64,000 nt of DNA. Source: Epiperipatus broadwayi (lineage: Eukaryota; Onychophora; Udeonychophora; Euonychophora; Peripatidae). The stretch spans positions 19,674,353 through 19,738,352 of the forward strand of contig JAQFVV010012394.1 of assembly GCA_028023455.1 (NCBI GenBank), read 5' to 3'. The notes under the pieces are model-generated. The model did not search any database, was not told the DNA's origin, and saw only the letters and a program-made list of their open reading frames with translations. This document shows, piece by piece, positions 10,033 through 23,689 of the stretch. The position numbers and the translations under genes are program-made. Numbering within the stretch: position 1 is the first letter of the stretch; each line of letters begins with the position of its first letter.

Positions 10033-10354
10033 TATACTATAATAGTGATATTAACGATTAAGCCAATGCACATGCGCTTTAAAGATAAATTATAAATGAA
10101 TACTCTCACTTTTCCAGACACAAGATATAGTTTTTTTAGAAAAGATGGAATAAATCCACCCATCCTTTCAACCCAAACATTTATGTATGGGCAAATCTTA
10201 ACAAATGATGTTTGGGTCAAAAGGATGGGTGAATTCATTCCATCTTTTCTAAAAAACTATATCTTGTGTCTGGAAAAATGAGAGTATTCATTTATAATTT
10301 ATCTTTAAAGCACATGTGCATTGGCTTAATCACTAATATCACTATTACAGTATA
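10033..10354. mobile_element. Foldback MITE, arms of about 150 bp
   Basis: This is a near-perfect palindrome: TATACTATAATAGTG at the left end mirrors CACTATTACAGTATA at the right end, and the mirrored sequence continues through CTTTAAAG and the TCTTTTCT/AGAAAAGA blocks to a centre near 10193. The open frames on both strands here (about 60 codons) are products of the palindrome, not genes. Flanking TA dinucleotides would fit a Tc1/mariner-type target, but this is not certain. It encodes no transposase. Confidence 0.8.
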
Positions 10355-10359
10355 AAAAC

Positions 10360-13300
10360 ATAGCACTATATAAAATAATATCTCATTTATATCTATTTAT
10401 TTATGTAAATTACACAGGTGGCACTTGGCTTTAAGTGTAATAAAAAAACCCGACACATATATATAACAATATTTTATTTTACCAAATAATGATGACCACC
10501 AAATACAATCCTATTTGTAATGCTAGACTGCACCAGAGAGAATTCAAGTTACTCATAATGAATGATGGTAAACCACACAATTTTACATTTAATGAAATGA
10601 ACAAACAATACAACAATAGATTGATTACAAATATAATTATTAATTGATATACAATTTATTTTTTTAAACAAACTCTCTTTAATCTCTGTACATTATTGTT
10701 CTATTCCGCACACACAGAAAGACAATTATTGCACATAAATATCCAAGATGTCATTGTTAAGTTTGATTTTAGTCTTCATTTACATTATAATATTTATATA
10801 ATTATAAATAATAAAGTACATTCACCGTATAGTGATCCCCAATTTCAATAAATTTAAAATACAACTCTATTCATGTGTAAACTTATAAATATAAAACATT
10901 TCTTTGACTCACATGGTTCCTAGTACCAGTACATACATATATTTTATATGAGATAGACATTGATGTTATCTTTATTTAACAATAATTACAGGAGTGGCCT
11001 TTTTGTCCTATTCTAATTCAATAAAACATCTTTACATAATAATTATGAAGATAGCCTTTTAGGTCCTAATCCTAATTCAATATAACTACAACCTGTATAG
11101 GGATGGCTTGTCTAAGACCAATCACTAATTTATTAAACTAGATAGGAATGTATTCACCCATATGGATGTGAATGTAGTTAAATATTTATCTGAGAACAAA
11201 TAACTACATATATACAATATAAATTCATCTACATAAAATTTAATTCTCATTAATCAAATATAGGATTTACTAAAAATGAATATGCATGATAGATGTAATT
11301 ACATCATTAATTAGGATTGTTTAAGATTTGGACAATTTATGTGCAAACATCATATATTACATTTTCATTATTTCTTCATTCTTTCTTTTTAAAGTAATAA
11401 TTTGTACGAAGTAAATTTAACTATATATTAAAGAAAGTTCTTACAATATTCATTTCAATAATGCATACAAAAATAGAAAAATTTTTTTTCTTTTTTTAAT
11501 AAACAATTTCTATACATAATATCTGAAATACAAATGTTAAATATAAACTCAAAATACTTAGGATAAAGTTCAAACAGTCTTTTAAGTGTAAAACTTATAA
11601 ACAAAATAGTTATAATTTATTTCTTCTTTCTAATAAATATTAAACAGTTCAGATGGGATTATAATACGCTTTCTCAAGTTCTATCTCTGCTATCTGAAAT
11701 GAGCAGACGTGCATTTCCACTGGAATTATTTCAAGTCTAAGTCTTCCAGGTTAGATATATAGCTAGCTGGTAATGTTCCTTTCTTTTGTTTCTATTCACT
11801 AAACATAGTGACGTTCTAATGATATTTGAATGAAGTGATATCTCAGTCTAATTAAGTAAGGTAAGATAATGATTTTATATAATATTTAGTTCTTTTTTTA
11901 ATGACTTCTTTCAGTTCTTTTTATAAAATAAATTTGCATATCACTTTGATTGCTCGAATAATAATTTTTTTATTGAAATGAATAATCGATTGTTCATTTC
12001 AATACATATTGCAACTTGTAAAAATATACAAAACAAGATGATAAGCTACAAAAAGGATAAAACAACTCTCACACCCTTAATGATTAATATAACATGTTGG
12101 GCAAGTCAAATTGTAACCTGGAGAAATTCTAACTGACCGATACCAGTGTTGGATGAACTAAATCATAACCTATTAACATGCAGACATAAATGATAAAATA
12201 TCTCTTAATAGCTAAGCTCAGTGGATTTATAAAACAAATGCCATATGATACAATAAAAAGATATACAGGGAAAGCATTTATAATAAAATATGAAAATACA
12301 AAACAACATAATTAATAAATCAAGAGGGGGAAATCTCAACTCATTCTGCACACATAAAAGACTCTTCATATTGTGAGCAGATGCCATTGAAGTTACATTT
12401 AAATTGTTTTCTTCTACAAATATCTACAACAACTACCACTTAATCCATCTTTTCAGTATCTTCTAAGCATCTCATTGTTCTGATCTGATAAACATTATAT
12501 TCAATTCTTTTAAAATTTAGAAATGTTCTTTTAAAATCGATGCCACTTAAGATCCATCTTTTGAATGCAATTTCTTTGTTATCAAAATCAATTTAAATAA
12601 TATGGTTTGTGAAACAAATCAGGATATCTGAAGATAATATGATCTCATTTAAATTATAAAATAAATTCTTTTTGATTCTTTAGATTCATTCAATGCAGAA
12701 TCAAATCCTATTTAACAAAATAAATAAGACATACTTCCCCTAAGCTTATGTCCTATCACAAGCATGATCTGACAATACTATTACTAACTTAATATAAAAC
12801 ATGATCTCTTAATTTTAGAATAAGATAATGAATAATCTAGGATTACATTCAGATATTATGAATGGGTAAGGGCTTTAATAGCCATTATATATATATATAT
12901 ATACTATAACCTACTCACACATCACCACTCATGTACATTATATGAGCAAATTCCCGGGGCGCCAGTTCTATTAATGAATAGAATGATTTATCATTTTATC
13001 TGATTCATAATTAATGCTGAGACTCTTTTACTTATGTTTATCCTACAGCTTTACTCAGTGGGAGGTTACAGAAACTTCATAATATATAGAGAATATGAAA
13101 AAATGAAGGAAGAAATACTATAAGTTACCAAATAAAATATAAACCTTATTTATCAATTAACCAAATGATATAGGCTAGCAGAGTTTTATTTATTCCCTCT
13201 AACAAAATATAATTTCAATTTGATCTCTTTCATCATCCAGTTACACTCTATAATAGCTCAATATAACTCTGACAGAATAGAAAAGCACAACACTAAAAAA

Positions 13301-16300
13301 CTCTATTGTTTAGCACATCTTAATCTAAATTGCTGAATCAATGTTGATCTAGGAACACAAAATCAGATCTCAGGGAATCTATAACACAGTTAGACTAAGA
13401 ACTATATTAGCCAGTAATTTATAACTCTAAACTATAATAAGATATAATGAAATAAATTGAATAATGTTTACTGGGCTAACGATTAGATTGTGAAGGAGAT
13501 AGGGTATCGTTTAATCTCATATCATCATCTAACTAATACTTTAACTAGGCAACACTTTTATAAGTTTATCACGTGGTAAAAATATTTCGTGTAATGTTTG
13601 GATCTAGAAAACAATATTATAAGATCTTAGCATATTTAATATCAAAGCCATAAAATAATATATTTAATTTTGTAATAGATGTATGGAGATGTGGAAACCA
13701 GAATTTGAATGCATATAAGAACAACTTGAAACACAGTTTTAAATAATAAACAAAGCTTTTATTTACACTTAAGGTTTAGTTAAAAGTAATTAATATCAGA
13801 ATAAGACTTTTGTCGTATTTTTAAAATTTACAAACAAATTTATTAATTGAAATTTAAGATTATCCCCATTACATATTACACAATTTATTATTGACATATT
13901 TATAAACGTAACTTAGCTAACAAATTATACCTTAATATTCTGACTTTGAATATCCAGGCTATTTAAATAATTGTTATCAAAATACAACACTGAATAAATC
14001 ATACATTATATTATTGGGCACAATATACACTTTTGGAGAGGATATACTATCAACCGTTGGAATAAAACAAATTAATACATTTGTCTATCAAGAGAGCAAC
14101 TTTAAATAATCGGAATTAAACAATTACTTTAAATACCTACAATTTCGGGCATACAAAATAAAATATAAACAAATACTAATCATACGGATGAGTTGATGAT
14201 TTCTAACTTATGGCAAATTCAACATGATATACTGTTTAATGTTTATTTTCAGATATATAAACCCAGTAATATTATACATTTATATCCGCGACATTATTTG
14301 CATTATGCGTGTGTGTTACATCCCATGCAATAATAACAGAAAACAATATTTCTACACATTATCAATTTATTCAGGAATTATTAAATAATTATTTAATTTC
14401 GGACAATGTCATATACTTACCAGCAAATAGAACACTATATCTATTCTAATATTCAATAAAGAATTTAAATTAACTATTTATCTGACCACTGACTGAATTA
14501 CACCAAGCTATATTTTATGATAATACAAACTATACATTCAAAAGGAGTCCAGCACATGAGGAGTGAACAAACTCTTTAACTAATATATCAACAATAACTT
14601 ATTTAAATCTGAAATACACTATTGGTGGAATTTTTCTCATCACCAAACAAACAATGGGGAAATGTCACTTGACTTCATAAACATCATTTCATAATATGTA
14701 TGCATACAATCTAAATAAACTCTACTCATGGCAAAATACTTAATAATATACTAAGGGGAAAAATCTTTCATCCCTACAAACATAGAACATATCAAAAATA
14801 ACTTCCCTTTTCACAGCTCTTCTACATATCTAGCATTATACACTGGCAGATAAATACGTACAGATAAATCACTTATTCCTTCAACTCTTTAGAATATGAC
14901 AACATCCAAAATTTATATTGAGAAGTAGTTATAAAACTAAATGTTTATTAAGTAAATATAATAATTGCATGAAATAGACACACAAACGCACAAATAAGCG
15001 TATGAAAAACAATTCTAAGTTATATAATATGCGAAAGTTACGACAGATAAATAACATATTAAAATATAAATTTTTAACTTAAATGAGACATTCGGTTGTT
15101 TCAAATTTAAATAATATTACTTATTATGAACGAGTTCTTATACTTTAAACAGCAATACTCTAATAAATTAATTTTATTACCTCTAACACAATATTCTTTT
15201 TTTTTATTCTTTCTCTAGCTACTCTTGAAATTAATTCTCACTTTGAAATAAAGAAAGATATATAAGATTGAACCATCTTTAATAATATACCCAAAATATA
15301 TATGTTTCACTTTCAAATAAAAAAAAACAAATCACACTTAAGCAATAAGATTTTACCAGCATATCCATCGTTTTTGTGAGTATGCTATCCTGAGACATTC
15401 TCGAAGCTCGCAAATTAAATAAACATATAATATTAAATACATACAACACTAAATCTGTCTAACTATCTATAATATATATACCATTAACAATAAATAAAAA
15501 ATAAATAAATAGAGTCATTCTTCTTTTAAACTTAAAATATATATATATATATTCACTTGCAAAGCTTCTTTTCAAGCTTACTAAATGATCCGGAGATGAA
15601 TCCCAAAATGAGTGCGTGTTTAAATACGAATATGAAACAGAAAAGAAGTTCTTGTAGGACAAAACAATTATAATTCACAATTAATTTAGTAAACATCCAA
15701 TGTCCTTTAGCCATATACTAATAGAGTTTACTTATATATCACATATAACGATAAATATTTATAATAATAAATATGTGGAAAGACAGTTTCAGCTATTAAT
15801 TGGTATATTCTGTTATTTATTTTTAAGCACATCTAAGGTATTTAATTCAATGATAACTTAACATATTTTTCTGCAGAAAATATTTACTTTCATAATTTAT
15901 TGGTATTTGCATTATTAACTTTAATAAATTGCTGATAATTGTCCACAGGCAATTTGTATTTCCTTAAACATCAACACATATATCCGTATATCGAAGAGAA
16001 CAAAAATATGTAATATTAAAGTCCTTCTATTCGATTTAGACATCTATATTTGGTAAGTAGTAGTAATTAATTATCCTGGTTAAGTCATATTTCTATTTCT
16101 TTAATAAAACACATATTATTTTATAAACATAAAACAAGATATAAGGTTAATATTCCGCAATAATTATTAAATATCAAACACATAATCAAGTACACGTATC
16201 CTTTTAACTTTTAACTTCACTTTTGTATATGTAAAATATAAGTTAAACAGAGAGCTTATCAAAGTAAATTTTGTTAAACAGGTCTGAATATACATCCATG

Positions 16301-16677
16301 ACGACAAAACATTATAAACATCACACATGGGACTTAAAAAATTATAAAGTTCTTGCATTTTTATATTCTTTTTAATGGAGATAAATAAAAGTAAATGAAC
16401 TAACGTAAGTTTAATATCAGAAAAGCACATCTTTAAACAAAAATGAAAGTGTTAATTTAAATGTTTTAATTAGACAAAAGAAGCAAGATTGATACCTTTA
16501 TATTTTTTTTATTCAGACACTATCCTGAATAAAGCTTAAACATCTGGAGTTTCAGTAATAAGCTTCATGAAAAGGCTGCTTTAAAGTTTCACTTTAAACT
16601 GTTTTGGAAGAGAGAGATATAATCGATAGCAGCAGAAAATGAAAAGTACACTTGTTGAAATTACAAAAGATAATGTC

Positions 16678-16679
<2 letters not shown>
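10360..16679. other. Long AT-rich region without recognisable genes
   Basis: No conserved protein motif or clear repeat family is seen in about 6.3 kb. Small features: a hairpin with 11-bp arms ATTGAAATGAA/TTCATTTCAAT near 11974-12005, an (AT)n run at about 12885-12902, and an AT run at about 15538-15552. Chance frames reach 87 codons (16167-16430, minus) but are Leu/Ile/Phe-rich with no start context or homology I can name. Confidence 0.5.

Positions 16680-16713
<34 letters not shown>
16680..16713. repeat. (TTA)n microsatellite
   Basis: About 11 uninterrupted TTA units, followed by AT-rich unique sequence. Confidence 0.9.
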
Positions 16714-16716
<3 letters not shown>

Positions 16717-17551
16717 ATCAGTTAAAAAAAATTTCCTCACCAATCAAAAAAGTCACGTGATCAGCAGAAGCTTTACTCCCATGTTTTTTTAACACTTAAT
16801 TAATATTCAAAAAAAATCTTTTCTAAAAAAAAATATTTTGACCTTCACAATGAAATCAAATAATAAAAAAAATTAGCTTTTTACAAACTTAAAACAAATG
16901 AATATCAATTAGCTATTAAATAAAATGGTTTATAATATTATTTAAGTTGGCCAAATAATTTACTAATTCAAATATGCATTAATCATTAAAGAAGATATAT
17001 TTTTGCAAAATTATTAAAGATAATTACTGTAATATAAATGGTTTATTGTAAGTTTGAATATATTGTTTGTTGTAATTAGGATATGAAATGGAAATGAGAT
17101 AATGACACATTCATACATATACGCTATTATGTGAATATTAAATTATTCTAACTAAAACATACCTAATATGTCTATGGGTTACAACTGACTATAATATTAG
17201 TAAATAAATGGGTATCAATGAATAATAAATCAGAAAACCATTCAACACACCAATACTATCTTATAAATAAATAAAACAAATCTTGCATCAATCCAACTAC
17301 TATCATAACACTTTCTGTAATAATCCACCCCCTTCCTTGTATTAAACACTATCAAAATATAATAACAATAAATGCTTAAAAAATTGCTAACCAAAATGCA
17401 CAGTTGGCCCACATATGAGTTTTTGAGCCATTAATAGAAAAATTTTAAAGTTTTAAGATGATTTCATTTTTTTAGTACAATGCAGTTATTCATTACTGAT
17501 ATAATGCAGCTTAATTACTTGTGCCCATTCAGAAGGTCACAATATATATTC

Positions 17552-17758
17552 TTACAATAACTCTCCTCATATACACTTTGATGCAGATTTTTTTTAATAA
17601 TTCCTTTATTTTTCTGACAGTTTCAACTATCCTGCAGTCTTCATCAGGTGGTTAAGAATTCTCTGATAAAGACTGCAGGACAGTTAAAACTGTCAGGAAA
17701 ATAAAGGAATTATAAAAAAAAATTTGCATCAAAGTGTATATGAGGGGAGTTATTGTAA
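17552..17758. repeat. Inverted pair of PLE 3'-end-like repeats
   Basis: Left and right halves are reverse complements about a centre near 17655. Each half contains a GACTGCAGG segment, an AGTT(G/A)AAACTGTCAG segment and the tail ATAAAGGAATTAT...GCATCAAAGTGTATATGAG. The same block ends the PLE fragment at 20660-20755, so these are terminal pieces of that element. CTGATGA...GTTGAAAC on the minus strand resembles a hammerhead core, but helix I does not pair here. Confidence 0.65.
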
Positions 17759-17759
17759 G

Positions 17760-19290
17760 TAAATATATATGAATATATGAAGAAATGCAAAGAAAGTAAA
17801 GAATAATAATAAGAATATCCATTCTAAATATACTAGAATATATCTACTTAAACATCTTATAAATATATACTAGGTTTTTGTAAAATTAAATTTTATTGTA
17901 GAATAATAATATGATCTTCAAATATGAAAATTATTTTAAAATAAATATGCACAGTGATCTGAAATAAATAGATCAAATTAGTTAAAGTGATATAAAGTAA
18001 TAAACCAAATTAAAAAATTTTATCAAGCAAATACATCTTTCTTAGATGTTCTACTAATACGTAAATAATTCAATAAAATGACACATTAGTTTCAATGTCA
18101 TATACACTTTTAGCAAATACACTTAAAATAATTTATAATATTTTATAAATACTTAAATTTTATTCATAAGTGGAAAGATTTCTGGTTATAAGGGGAATGA
18201 AGTGAACAAACAACTACAATAAATTTCTTAAATAAAAACAACAAATATTTATTCTACAAGAAATAAATATAAAATTACAATTATTCCATATTTGAATCCT
18301 CATAGCAAAGGCTTTTACAACTTTATTTCCTCACAATTACGACAGAAGGATTTTTAAAAAAATTTACATCATGTTTTATATAAAAAAAATGCAATTGAAT
18401 TAAACAAACATAATCCAGAAGATTAAAATAAATGTTCTATTGTTTAGTTATTTGAAAGTTCTCATTTATCAATGCATTCATAGAATGATAATACCCTTCA
18501 TGTAAGTAGTTTCCCTTTTATGAATATTTAATATGTTCAATAATAATAATACTAATAGATTATCAATCAATTGATAAAGGAGTGATAAGACAGATGTATA
18601 TTATCCATTTATGCCTATAATAAACTTTTAAAAAATTAAAATCATTTATCATATTTTGTTCTCATTATTAGCAAAGCTCAAATATAGGACTTGCACATTT
18701 ATAATGAATTGTTCACATTTAATTCAATCAACAATGCTATAGAGATAAGGTAGAATTCCTCAGCACCTTGATAAAAACACTAAAATGCTAGGTAAAGCTA
18801 TGGGAAAATATTACACTTGTTTTCCTAAACATACTGCAAATTATGAACAAAATCCATCTTTAAATAATTAACTAAGGCAATGTGAAAAGTATGTTGGCAT
18901 ATCTCATAAAAATGTACCTACTTTTGAATGCTAATAAAAGAACTAGGACTTTGTCACTAGTCTGAAAAATAATGAGAATGCTCATCAGGGACAAACTATG
19001 AAATAGGAATTGTCTTAAAATAGAGAGAGAGACTAAATGACTATCTGCAAAATATATGCTACAAACATACAAATGCTAGCAAGACAATAAATAATAAAAG
19101 ACCATGCTACTATCTCTTTTGAAAAATAAGCTAGCAAAATAATGATAGAGACTAACATTACCATCTTCAAATATACTGGCATACATACACATTCCTAATA
19201 TATAGAGAGAATAAATCTACTATTTCTAACAATGGCTCCATTAACATTAGGCAATAAATGAGCACAACAACATAAATAATAGAAACATAA
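17760..19290. other. AT-rich spacer, nothing firm
   Basis: A loosely repeated segment with GCTAGCAA and ATACATAC words occurs about 18870-19230. No gene is recognised. Confidence 0.4.
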
Positions 19291-19309
19291 GTATTTAAAA
19301 AAGATTAAT

Positions 19310-20755
19310 AAATTGGATGAGAATATAAAATTTACAGTAGAAACAGAAAAGGATAATAAATTGTCATATTTGGATATATTATTAAAACAATCACATGAAA
19401 AAGGAAAATGTAGAATAAAAACATTAGTATATAAGAATATGAATATAAATACTAATATAATGAATTGGAATTCTAATGTGAATAATATATAGAGCTATTA
19501 ATTATTGTTCAAATGAAAAAGAATATAAGAAAGAGATAGAATTAATAGTTAAAGAGTTAAATAAAATGAATATTCAGAGAAAATAATAGACAAAAGTGTA
19601 AAAATAACAGAAGTAGGATATAAAGGAAGTTAAAACATATAGTAATAATATAGTAAAGAACATGAATAAAATTATTAAACAAATTAATAAAAAATATAAT
19701 AAGGTGATTAAATATGATACTAAATAAAAAAGGTAGAAATATAATGGATATATTAGTCAATAAATATATTAACGGAATAGAAAAACATATAATGGAGTAT
19801 ATGAGATAGAATGTAGATCATGCAAAAATAAAAAATAACTAAATATGTAGGAGAAATAAAAAAAATTCAATGTATGCAAGATTGATTCAACATATGTATA
19901 GGAAAAATCACCAATTTATATGAATTCTATAGAAACAGGGCATCTATTTGAAAAAAAAAAAGCATAAAAATGATTAGTTATTCTAATAAAAGAAGAGATA
20001 GAAAAATATAAAAAGCTATATTAATTACAAATATAAAACCAAATCTAAATAGAAATGGGAATGGGGTAAAGTCATTATTTTTATAGAAATATTAATAATA
20101 ATAGAAATATATATATGTAAAGTGTTTTAAAAATAAACAGTTTAAAGAATAGAATAAAATGTTAAACAAATTTACAAAAGAGGGAGTTACATTAAAGAAG
20201 TATATGAAAAAGAGGTTAAAGAATTTAAAAAAGTGTCAGTTATAAATGTAAAAAAGAAGATAATAAAAATGGATAAGTAAATTAAGAATGAGAATACTTA
20301 ATAAAGATAGGAATAAGAATAAAAAGTAATTATTAATAAAAGTAATAAGTATAGATAAATAATAAAAAGGAAGAAAAGAAATTAGATTAATAGGTATAAA
20401 ATAAACAATAAAATAGAAAGGTGATAGAGATATATTAAAGAATAATGTAGAATGATAGATAGGATAGATAGGATAAAAGAAATAAAAAATAAAAAGAAAG
20501 TAGAAATAATAAAGAAATAATAAGAAAATAATAATTAGGAAATAAGAAAATTAAAGGTAAAGGATTAAAAATAAAATATGATTATGAATAATAATATAAA
20601 ACATGTATTTTATATTTTTATATGTATAAAAATAATCATTATATGAATATATGTTTAAATGTTGTAGCTCTGATGAAGACTGCAGAACAGTTGAAACTGT
20701 TAGAAAAATAAAAGAGGAATTATATAAAAATTGCATTAAAGTGTATATGAGATTT
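19310..20755 (+). pseudogene. Penelope-like element, C-terminal part with GIY-YIG remains
   Basis: Plus-strand translation, with many stops, gives DENIKFTVETEKDNKLSYLD (about 19317-19377; family IKFTvE..dnkLpFLDvl), then YEIECRSCKNK (about 19800-19830) and the following KYVGE-like segment, as in the GIY-YIG endonuclease start, then IETGHLFEKKKA and EEIEKYKKLY with NGNGVKS (about 19930-20070), as at PLE C-termini. The element ends near 20755 in the block shared with 17552-17758. PLEs encode a reverse transcriptase fused to GIY-YIG. This copy is heavily decayed and A-rich. Confidence 0.75.
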
Positions 20756-20764
20756 ATAAAAAAG

Positions 20765-21545
20765 TAATTATTTTTTTCATTTGATGCTAATTTTTGTTGT
20801 TTATTTAAAATTTTCTTGATGACAGCTGATGGATAATCCTTCTTCATGAGAGTTTGTTCTATGTAGATTTTTTCTTTTTACAAATTAATGGGTCTTAAAC
20901 AAATTTCTTTTTCTCTATTCCATAGGGGTAGAACAATTTCAAGGTTTTGTGTTTTAGGTGTGATAGAAAGTATTCTCCTGTATGGATGTAAGGCGTGTAT
21001 TCTGCAAACACTAGTTTTGCCATGAACAAGACTTGTCACAAGAAATTCTAAAAAATGTTAATTCTTGTGCTGATTCTCTTGTGCATTTAATTGAAAGAAA
21101 CATCTTGTTGATGTGCATCCAGAACATTTGGAATAGTGTTTCACCATGTAGATATGAAAGTAATGTATCATCAACATAGTGAAGCCAAATGTTAGGTGGA
21201 TATAATGCAGTATTTATACTGTGGCTTCAAGTTCTTCCATGTAAATATTGCTAACCAAAGGTGACAGTGGTGAGTCCATAATCATCTCATTACTTTGTTG
21301 GAAGAATTATGCATTTTATTGAAAGTATATCTTTGTTATGCATAATGTTAATAGTTTCATTATATTATCACTAGGAATAGTTGTTTTTGGTTTATAAACT
21401 GTTATCATCATTTAATTTTTTTTTTTTACAATAGAAAATGCTTTATCACCATGATACATTTGTGAATAAATTTTCCACATTAAAGCTTACTAATATGTCA
21501 GTTCTTTCAATTTTCATGTTCTTGATGATTCTACAAGGTACTTAG
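20765..21545 (-). pseudogene. Penelope-like element reverse transcriptase fragment (minus strand)
   Basis: Minus-strand translation gives in order: RIIKNMKIERTDILVSFNVE (near 21530-21470), LFTNVS, then MDSPLSPLVSNIYMEELEAT (about 21275-21215; family MGSPLSP..AN..ME), then FTMLMIH / HYVDDT around 21180-21165 (catalytic YVDD) with a frame break, and MKKDYPSAVIKKILNKQQKL at 20847-20788. This is the PLE reverse transcriptase up to its thumb. Frameshifts make it a pseudogene. It lies head to head with the next element, the two starting about 15 bp apart near 21550. Confidence 0.8.
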
Positions 21546-21559
21546 AATCCCTAACACAA

Positions 21560-22930
21560 GATTGTATCTATTCAGCAAAATACCCCATTTTTATGTTCTA
21601 GTTAAAATCCACAAAGAGCATGTTCTATTAAGATCTATTGTTAGGTCTAGAAATTCACTTTTCCAAATATTGTCAAGGTTTTTTCTCAAAGTTCTTAATC
21701 CTATGGTAGACAAGTCCTTTGTCAGGGATTTTAAGCACTTTATAGAATTAATCAAAAACATCAAAATTAAAAGAAATGACATGTACGCTTTATGTGGAAA
21801 GTGTATTCACAAATATACCATGTGATGAAGCAATGTCTATTATAAAGAAAAGATTAAATGGTGATAATATCTTTAAAATCTTTTTATTGAAAGTATAATG
21901 GACCTATTAACATTCTTCCTAACAACAATGTACTTTTGATACAACTCAGGATTATTCCAACAAAATCAAGGAATTACTATGGGCTCACCACTGTCAGCCT
22001 TGATTAGCAATAGTTAAATGGAGAACATGGAAATCATTCCTAAGTATTTATCAACATCCACCTAATGTTTGGATTCACTGTATTGATGATATATTTGTTG
22101 AATAGCCACATGGTGATACACTATTATGAACCTTTTGGAAACGAGTCTCTTTCAATTAAATTTACAATAGAATCAAAACAAAAAATTGACATTCTTAGAT
22201 GTTCTTGTGGCAAGACTCCATCATGGCAAAATTAGAATTACAGTTTCCCCCCCCCCACAATTGTACTATCACTGTGGTATAGAGAAAAAGAAATTTCATC
22301 AGAACCCAATAATTTGGGGAATTTTATTGAAGACTCATTAGTCATCAGCGGTCACTAAGAAAACCTTAAATAATTAACAAAAATAGTATGGAAAGAATAA
22401 ATAATTATTGGTACTATAAGATATCCATCATACCAGGAATAGCAAACAAACGAAAATCCACAACCAATATGACATCAGAGGAGCTTTCCAGAACCATATC
22501 ACACTATAAAGAATTCTAACATTTGCAAGGTCTAAAAATGCTAGAAAACATAAACTGCTTCTAGAAAATGCCATATGATTGTGAAAAGATGTACATTCAT
22601 GAGATTAGTCACTCCATTGAAAAGCAATTGCAAGACTGTAAACAGATGATTAGAAACAAATAGATGAGTCTAAACAGATGCATCTGAAGTAACAAGCCAT
22701 GTATGTACAAATGAACATATGTTCGATTGGAAAAATACAAAATATTGAGTACAAAGAAAAACGTATAAATAAGAAAATTCAAAAAAGCTGCTCACATAAT
22801 AACAGCATACAATTCCATAATCAAGCTAGTGTGATAACAGATACTCTCTGGAAATCAGTAAACAACTTCGCTCTTAAAAGAAATGAAATAATTGGGAGGA
22901 ACCTCATAGATAAGTGTGTAAAATTTTGAA
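21560..22930 (+). pseudogene. Penelope-like element: reverse transcriptase plus GIY-YIG remains (plus strand)
   Basis: An open stretch at 21562-21825 contains FYVLVKIHKEHVLLRSIV (family YGLPKIHKp..PLRPIV). It is followed by VFTNIPCDEAMSIIKKRL (about 21800-21856), QGITMGSPLSALISN (about 21968-22012), WIHCIDDIF (about 22072-22098, catalytic DD kept), LTFLDVLVA (about 22186), and then MPYDCEKMYIHEISHSIEKQ (about 22569-22628; family CgkvYIGeT.RsI..RL). These are the PLE reverse transcriptase and GIY-YIG domains in the normal order. Several stops and frameshifts disable it. Clade assignment follows from the motifs; activity is excluded by the breaks. Confidence 0.82.
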
Positions 22931-22944
22931 TGAATATTGCCATT

Positions 22945-23475
22945 GGTAGAATGGTTCAGTTGGTTAGAGCATTATTTTAAAATTCAATATTCAATAAGAT
23001 GTGATATGTTGGACTATTTCCATCATTTATAAGAGAATGTTGAATGTATAAAAAATTTTAAACTTTATTTAAACTTTCCAAATACAAACAACTTGTTAGT
23101 AATAACACACAAATAGACAATACAGGTTAATAATTTACATAAAATTGCTATTAATGCGTTGATTTACGGTTCTGAAACATAGTGACTAATATTATTTCGG
23201 GTAGCGTTCCGAGTTTCATTACAGATATAAAATATTTTCACGCCATTACGGTTGTGAAAATAAACAACATACATTTGAAAACATATTTGATTATATGACA
23301 AAATAATGAAAATTCTTTTAATTAGCGCTGGTAAGAAGAACGCTTTATTTTCCCCAAGGAAATAACAAATTACGATGATGGAATTGTATAAGATTGAAAT
23401 AAATTTAACTAATAAAACTAGTAGTAGTTGGCATTTATATTCAATAATTTAAAGGTTCAAATTTGATTCATATGC
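22945..23475 (+). repeat. tRNA-like SINE head split by a 440-bp insertion
   Basis: TGGTTCAGTTGG at 22952-22963 is a perfect Pol III A box in a tRNA-like context (GGTAGAA...GGTTAGAGCATT). The matching B-box-like AAAGGTTCAAATTTGATTC appears only at about 23451-23469. Between them 440 bp (22997-23436) is bounded by the perfect 10-bp repeat ATATTCAATA (22987-22996 and 23437-23446), as expected for an insertion with target duplication. The inserted piece shows a mirrored partner near 23625-23670. It is a repeat, not a working tRNA. Confidence 0.6.
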
Positions 23476-23689
23476 TAATATCATCACTGGTCAGGTCATC
23501 AACATTTGGAGAAGAGAGGAAGATAATACTATTTGAATAACTGTGCATATATTAACCTGTGTGCTATTACCAACAGTTGAATGCAATTGGTAAATGTAAA
23601 TAATGTTCAAAATTTCTTCTAAAAACATTCAATATTTAATGTTAGATAATGGAAATAGTCGAATATATAAGTACTAGTGAATATTTATT

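Noticed and set aside
10032-10281. Two overlapping frames of 61-68 codons as genes
   Set aside because: They lie on both arms of a near-perfect palindrome and so mirror each other.
17612-17700. Hammerhead ribozyme at the PLE-like inverted pair
   Set aside because: CTGATGA and GAAAC are present on the minus strand, but helix I cannot form; the plus-strand copy has CTGATAA and AAAAC.
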